The notes under the pieces: generated by a model | What the model was told of the DNA's origin: nothing | Database searches by the model: none | The model's input: the letters and a program-made list of their open reading frames with translations, nothing else | Assembly (NCBI GenBank): GCA_903872065.1 | Contig: CAIQJJ010000729.1 | Span: 1 to 32,091, forward strand | Reading direction: 5' to 3' | Length of the DNA stretch: 32,091 nucleotides | Origin: an uncultured Anaerolineales bacterium | GTDB lineage: Bacteria > Chloroflexota > Anaerolineae > Anaerolineales > UBA4823 | Program-made: the position numbers and the translations under genes | In this document: in pieces, positions 28,938 to 32,091 of the stretch | Numbering within the stretch: the first letter of the stretch is position 1 | How the letters are laid out: each line of letters opens with the position of its first letter

Positions 28938-31829
28938 TCACTCGATCACGGCCGGGATGCGTTCCAATCCCAATGTCACTGCCGCCTTGAGGCGGTACAA
29001 CCCATCCTGCAGCAGGTAGCCGTCGCGCACGCGGCGCAGGGCGATCGGTGGGGTAATGCCCATGCGACGGGCGCGCTCGACGGCTTTGAGCAGCTTTTCG
29101 GGATCCAGCGGGATGGCCTGTTGGGCAGGGCGCAAACGGATCAGGGACACTGGCACTTCTACCACCGCGGCGGCAGGCAGAGGGCGAACTGGCGAAGGGT
29201 TGTCCGCGGGCAGGGCGGCTGACGGCTGAGGCGGGCGCGGCGTCTGCAAGACCAGGCGAAAGCCGGTCTGCTGCTCAAACGCCTGCCCCAGGGAGGCGAG
29301 CGCCTCTGGCGAGAGAGAATTTTGCAGATGGCCGGTCGCCTCGCCGCGCTCAGGATAGATGCTCAACCCCTTGCTCAATTCGCCGCCGGCAAACTGGATC
29401 AGGGAGCGCCCTATTTCCAGGATAGCGCCCTGGTTCGGCGTGGGATTGATCTCCAACGGCCAACCGGTCTGCTGCGCCAGGCCGGCCATTTGCGACTGCC
29501 AGCGCGCCCCGACCTGCGGCGAGATAAACGAAAGCACAATGGTCTCGCCCTTTAAACTGAGGCGGTAGAGGGTTGAACCAGCCAGGGCAGCTTTAATGAT
29601 GGCATAGGCGGCGTTGATCTCCAGACGAGCGCCAGGCGAAAGCGGCCCGGCGGAAGGCGCGCCAGGCAATGGCAAGACCGACGCCGGGCCAGCGCCCGAG
29701 GCGAGAAAGGGGGTCAACTGATAGCCGGAGATGGAGAGAAAGCGCGCTGCCAGGGCCGCGCTGTGGGCCTCGGCCTGTGACGCATACGCCGGGGAGGGAA
29801 GGAGTGTGACACTGAGGCGTTTTTGCTCGCGGTGGATGGCCGGGCCTTTGGCGATCTGCCAGCCGGCCGGCAGCAATTCTCGCAGCAGGGCGTTCAAGGC
29901 GCTCTGATTGACTTCAGGGGCCACATCTATCTGCCAGCCGGTGCGCTCCGCCAGTTCTGCCAACAGAGAGGCATACTCCTGGCCGGCGGCGTCGGGAAAA
30001 TCAAAGGTCAAGAGCAGGATTTTCTCCGCCAGGCGATACCCGGTCTTGCGCAAACGCGCCGCGGGAGGGAAGAGCGCATTGGCGGCTTGCAGCGCCTGGT
30101 TGGGTTCCATACTGCGGCTGGAGGACGGCGCGCCGCCCGGCTGGGCAGCGGCGTAACGGCTCAACAATTCGGACGCGGGTGGGGCGTCGCCCAGGATGGT
30201 CAAAATATCTTCTGGCCAGGCCGGTTCAGCCGGCTCATCCTCCGCCTGCACCAATAAATATTCTTGTTCCACCGCCACACAGCGCGCCGGGCGCACCTGC
30301 CCGGCGGGGGCTTTGAGCAGCAGCCACTGCCCAACAGCAGAGGCGTAACCGGCCACCTGGCTGCGCCGGCGGGTCTGGCGCTCAACCGCCTGCGGCAGGC
30401 GCGGGGCAGGCTGCAGATCAAGCGTCTGACCGGCGTGCGGCAGGGTGACGCGACGCTGGCGCTCAGCCAGGGCGCGCCCCAGGCTCGCGCGCGCCTGGTC
30501 ATCGCCGTGGACGAGAATCACCTCACCTGGGTTGAGCATCTCTACCAGGCTGACGATCTGGGCTTCGTCGGCGTGGGCCGAGAGCGAATAAGACCCCAGG
30601 CGGCACTGCACATCTACGCTCTCTTTGCCCAGGCGGATGGATCCCTTGCCGCGCTGCGCCAGGTCTTGCAGACGGCGGCCGGGCGATTCCTCATCTTGAT
30701 AGCCGGTGAGCAAAATGGCGTGCTGCGGCTGGCCGGCCAGGGTGCGGGCATACTCCAGCGATGGCCCGCCGGCCAGCATGCCCGAACTGGCGACGATCAC
30801 GGCCGGGTCTGGCCCCCACAGGATGGCGTTGCGCTGCTGACGGCCGGATATGGGTTGGATATGAGCGTCGAAAAAGATGCCGCCAGATTGAGAAAACTGC
30901 CCGGCTAAAACCGGAGAGGGCGCGGAGGAGGCGTCCTGGCTGGTAGAGAGGCGCTCCTGCAATGCCAGGGGCAGCGACTGCGGGAAAGCAGTGTACGCCT
31001 GGCAAATTGCCCGCACCATGCCATCCGCCCACACCGAAACGGGCGGCAGCTCGCCGCGCTGGCGAAACTCAGCCAGGATGAGCAAAATCTCTTGGGCGCG
31101 GCCCAAGGCAAAGGCAGGGATCAGTACTTTACCCCCGCCGCTGACAACTTCAGCGACCGCTTTGACCAACAGACGCTCCTGGACCGCGCGGTTGGCATGC
31201 AAGCGCCCGCCATAGGTGCTTTCGACGATCAGCACGTCGGGCGCAAAAGGCGGCGGCTTGGCCCCATCCACTGTGCGCTGCGACGAGATCGAAATATCGC
31301 CGCTGATCAAGATGCGCCCTTCAGCGCTTTCGATACCGATCATGGCCGCCCCGGCAATATGGCCGGCGGGGTAGAATACTGCGGTGAGGCGTTCGCCCAA
31401 TGTCAATGGGGTGTGAAAAGCGACGGGTTGAAAGCCAGCCAGCAGGCGCTCCACCGCCACATCATCAAACAGAGGTAGTTCGCCCTCTTCATCCCAGCGG
31501 GTTTGCATAATCCGGCGCGCGTCCTGGTGTAAGACGCGGATTAAGGCCAGGGTGGGCGGCGTGGCAATGATGGGAATGTGAGGATAGCGCCCGGCGACCA
31601 GTTCTAGCGCCCCCGTGTGGTCAGTGTGCGCATGGGTGACGAGGACAGCGTCCAGCCCACCCAGAGCGTCAATGCGACTGAGATCGGGCAATTGATCGCC
31701 TTCCAACCCCCAGCGCGCTTTGGGCGAGGGGCGGATGCCGCAATCCACCAAAATGCGCTTGCCGCCAACGTGCAGCAAGACGCCGCTGGCTCCAACTTCA
31801 TCTGCGCCGCCAAGAAAGGTGATTTTCAT
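28938..31829 (-). CDS. Beta-CASP metallo-hydrolase (RNA processing) with duplicated modules and a C-terminal ParB-like domain
   Basis: A 963-aa protein from ATG 31829 (MKITFLGGADEVGASG); the track starts at a TTG two codons earlier. The MBL fold has LVTHAHTDHTGAL (HxHxDH zinc site), YPAGHIAGAAMIG and ISGDIS. The beta-CASP insert gives LIPAFALGRAQEILLIL, VIVASSGMLAGGPS and LSAHADE near the end of the core (about residue 440). Members of the group are RNA nucleases (CPSF-type). After about 475 come two related modules of about 140 residues (one around TGWQIDVAPEVNQ, the other around TGWPLEINPTPNQ). A C-terminal ParB/sulfiredoxin-like domain follows (about 897-963: RPAQQAIPLDPEKLLKAVERA, DGYLLQDGLYRLKAAVTLG, IPAVIE). 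The combination looks unusual. Confidence 0.88.
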   Translation of the reverse strand: MKITFLGGADEVGASGVLLHVGGKRILVDCGIRPSPKARWGLEGDQLPDLSRIDALGGLDAVLVTHAHTDHTGALELVAGRYPHIPIIATPPTLALIRVLHQDARRIMQTRWDEEGELPLFDDVAVERLLAGFQPVAFHTPLTLGERLTAVFYPAGHIAGAAMIGIESAEGRILISGDISISSQRTVDGAKPPPFAPDVLIVESTYGGRLHANRAVQERLLVKAVAEVVSGGGKVLIPAFALGRAQEILLILAEFRQRGELPPVSVWADGMVRAICQAYTAFPQSLPLALQERLSTSQDASSAPSPVLAGQFSQSGGIFFDAHIQPISGRQQRNAILWGPDPAVIVASSGMLAGGPSLEYARTLAGQPQHAILLTGYQDEESPGRRLQDLAQRGKGSIRLGKESVDVQCRLGSYSLSAHADEAQIVSLVEMLNPGEVILVHGDDQARASLGRALAERQRRVTLPHAGQTLDLQPAPRLPQAVERQTRRRSQVAGYASAVGQWLLLKAPAGQVRPARCVAVEQEYLLVQAEDEPAEPAWPEDILTILGDAPPASELLSRYAAAQPGGAPSSSRSMEPNQALQAANALFPPAARLRKTGYRLAEKILLLTFDFPDAAGQEYASLLAELAERTGWQIDVAPEVNQSALNALLRELLPAGWQIAKGPAIHREQKRLSVTLLPSPAYASQAEAHSAALAARFLSISGYQLTPFLASGAGPASVLPLPGAPSAGPLSPGARLEINAAYAIIKAALAGSTLYRLSLKGETIVLSFISPQVGARWQSQMAGLAQQTGWPLEINPTPNQGAILEIGRSLIQFAGGELSKGLSIYPERGEATGHLQNSLSPEALASLGQAFEQQTGFRLVLQTPRPPQPSAALPADNPSPVRPLPAAAVVEVPVSLIRLRPAQQAIPLDPEKLLKAVERARRMGITPPIALRRVRDGYLLQDGLYRLKAAVTLGLERIPAVIE

Positions 31830-31835
31830 AGGCAA

Positions 31836-31841
31836 ATTATA
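31836..31841 (-). promoter_or_regulatory. -10 element of the beta-CASP gene (leaderless)
   Basis: Minus-strand GGGTATAAT ends 6 nt before ATG 31829. The TTG start used by the track would lie immediately after the -10, leaving no transcribed bases, which argues for the ATG. Confidence 0.6.
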
Positions 31842-31890
31842 CCCGGCGCGGACAAATTGGACGAAATAGAAAAGTCATGCCTTTGCCCAA

Positions 31891-31918
31891 TTGACAAGCA
31901 AGGCCTTCGCGGTATAAT
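31891..31918 (+). promoter_or_regulatory. Near-perfect sigma-70 promoter of tRNA-Lys
   Basis: TTGACA (31891-31896) and TATAAT (31913-31918) are both consensus, with a 16-bp spacer. The expected start is near 31925, about 14 nt before the mature tRNA 5' end. Confidence 0.85.
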
Positions 31919-31938
31919 AGCCGTCGCTTTTGATAGTT

Positions 31939-32010
<72 letters not shown>

Positions 32011-32091
32011 CAGTAAGTTTTCTTGGGGCTATTCAAGGGTTGTGGATGAGGATCAGGCAATTTGCCATGATGGAAGGATCTATGCCAAGGA

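Noticed and set aside
32082-32091. Possible start of a further gene at the window edge (ATG after GGAAGG)
   Set aside because: Only three codons are visible, so nothing supports a call. Bases 32011-32081 show no other feature.

Overview
The window most likely comes from a Chloroflexota bacterium, probably an uncultured Anaerolineae-like lineage. This is inferred from gene content: a RecG with a long proline-rich N-terminal linker, several Ser/Thr kinases, a PP2C phosphatase and FHA module, a DUF971 gene, an Rv3377c/Rv3378c-type diterpene gene pair (known outside mycobacteria from Herpetosiphon), and many leaderless promoters. No rRNA or taxon marker is present, so the placement is an inference. 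There is no CRISPR array, insertion sequence or phage gene.

Region 1 (1-6840, mostly minus strand) is a housekeeping block. It holds recG (cut by the window edge), two DegV/FakB-like fatty-acid-binding proteins, the FakA-type DAK2 kinase and an Asp23/YloU protein. These are followed by divergent rpmB, then rpe and a tiny zinc-ribbon protein. The order rpmB / yloU / yloV(fakA) / recG with rpe nearby echoes the Bacillus arrangement. FakA would phosphorylate fatty acids held by the two DegV proteins.

Region 2 (7164-13873, plus strand) is a signalling array. It runs: a Ser/Thr kinase that is frameshifted away from its PQQ beta-propeller half, a PP2C phosphatase, a J-domain/VWA fusion, a zinc-ribbon/FHA protein, an 80-aa conserved protein, and two response regulators (OmpR and NarL type) joined by an ATGA overlap. 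Kinase, phosphatase and phosphothreonine reader are therefore encoded together.

Region 3 (13881-17689) has a small unknown protein and a DUF971 protein behind a promoter with a perfect palindrome in its spacer. It continues with a membrane-anchored SH3 protein, a Ca2+/H+ exchanger split by an apparent one-base loss, and a divergent, apparently leaderless PknB-like kinase.

Region 4 (17709-25409) is the highlight: a tightly coupled five-gene minus-strand operon. In transcription order it encodes a GPH-type MFS transporter, an Rv3377c-like class II diterpene cyclase, a six-TM sensor histidine kinase, an Rv3378c-like cis-prenyltransferase-fold enzyme and a sterol-glucosyltransferase-like GT. The last three junctions are 4-nt ATGA overlaps. 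A 58-bp divergent promoter region with a direct repeat separates it from a receiver-only response regulator and a SAM methyltransferase. I read this as a candidate self-sensing diterpenoid-glycoside biosynthesis and export cluster.

Region 5 (25419-32091) holds an SRPBCC-PDZ-DinB triple fusion, an SRPBCC protein, a MATE/ANK-like 12-TM carrier, a PspC protein, and a very large beta-CASP metallo-RNase with duplicated modules and a C-terminal ParB-like domain. It ends with tRNA-Lys(CTT) behind a near-perfect sigma-70 promoter.
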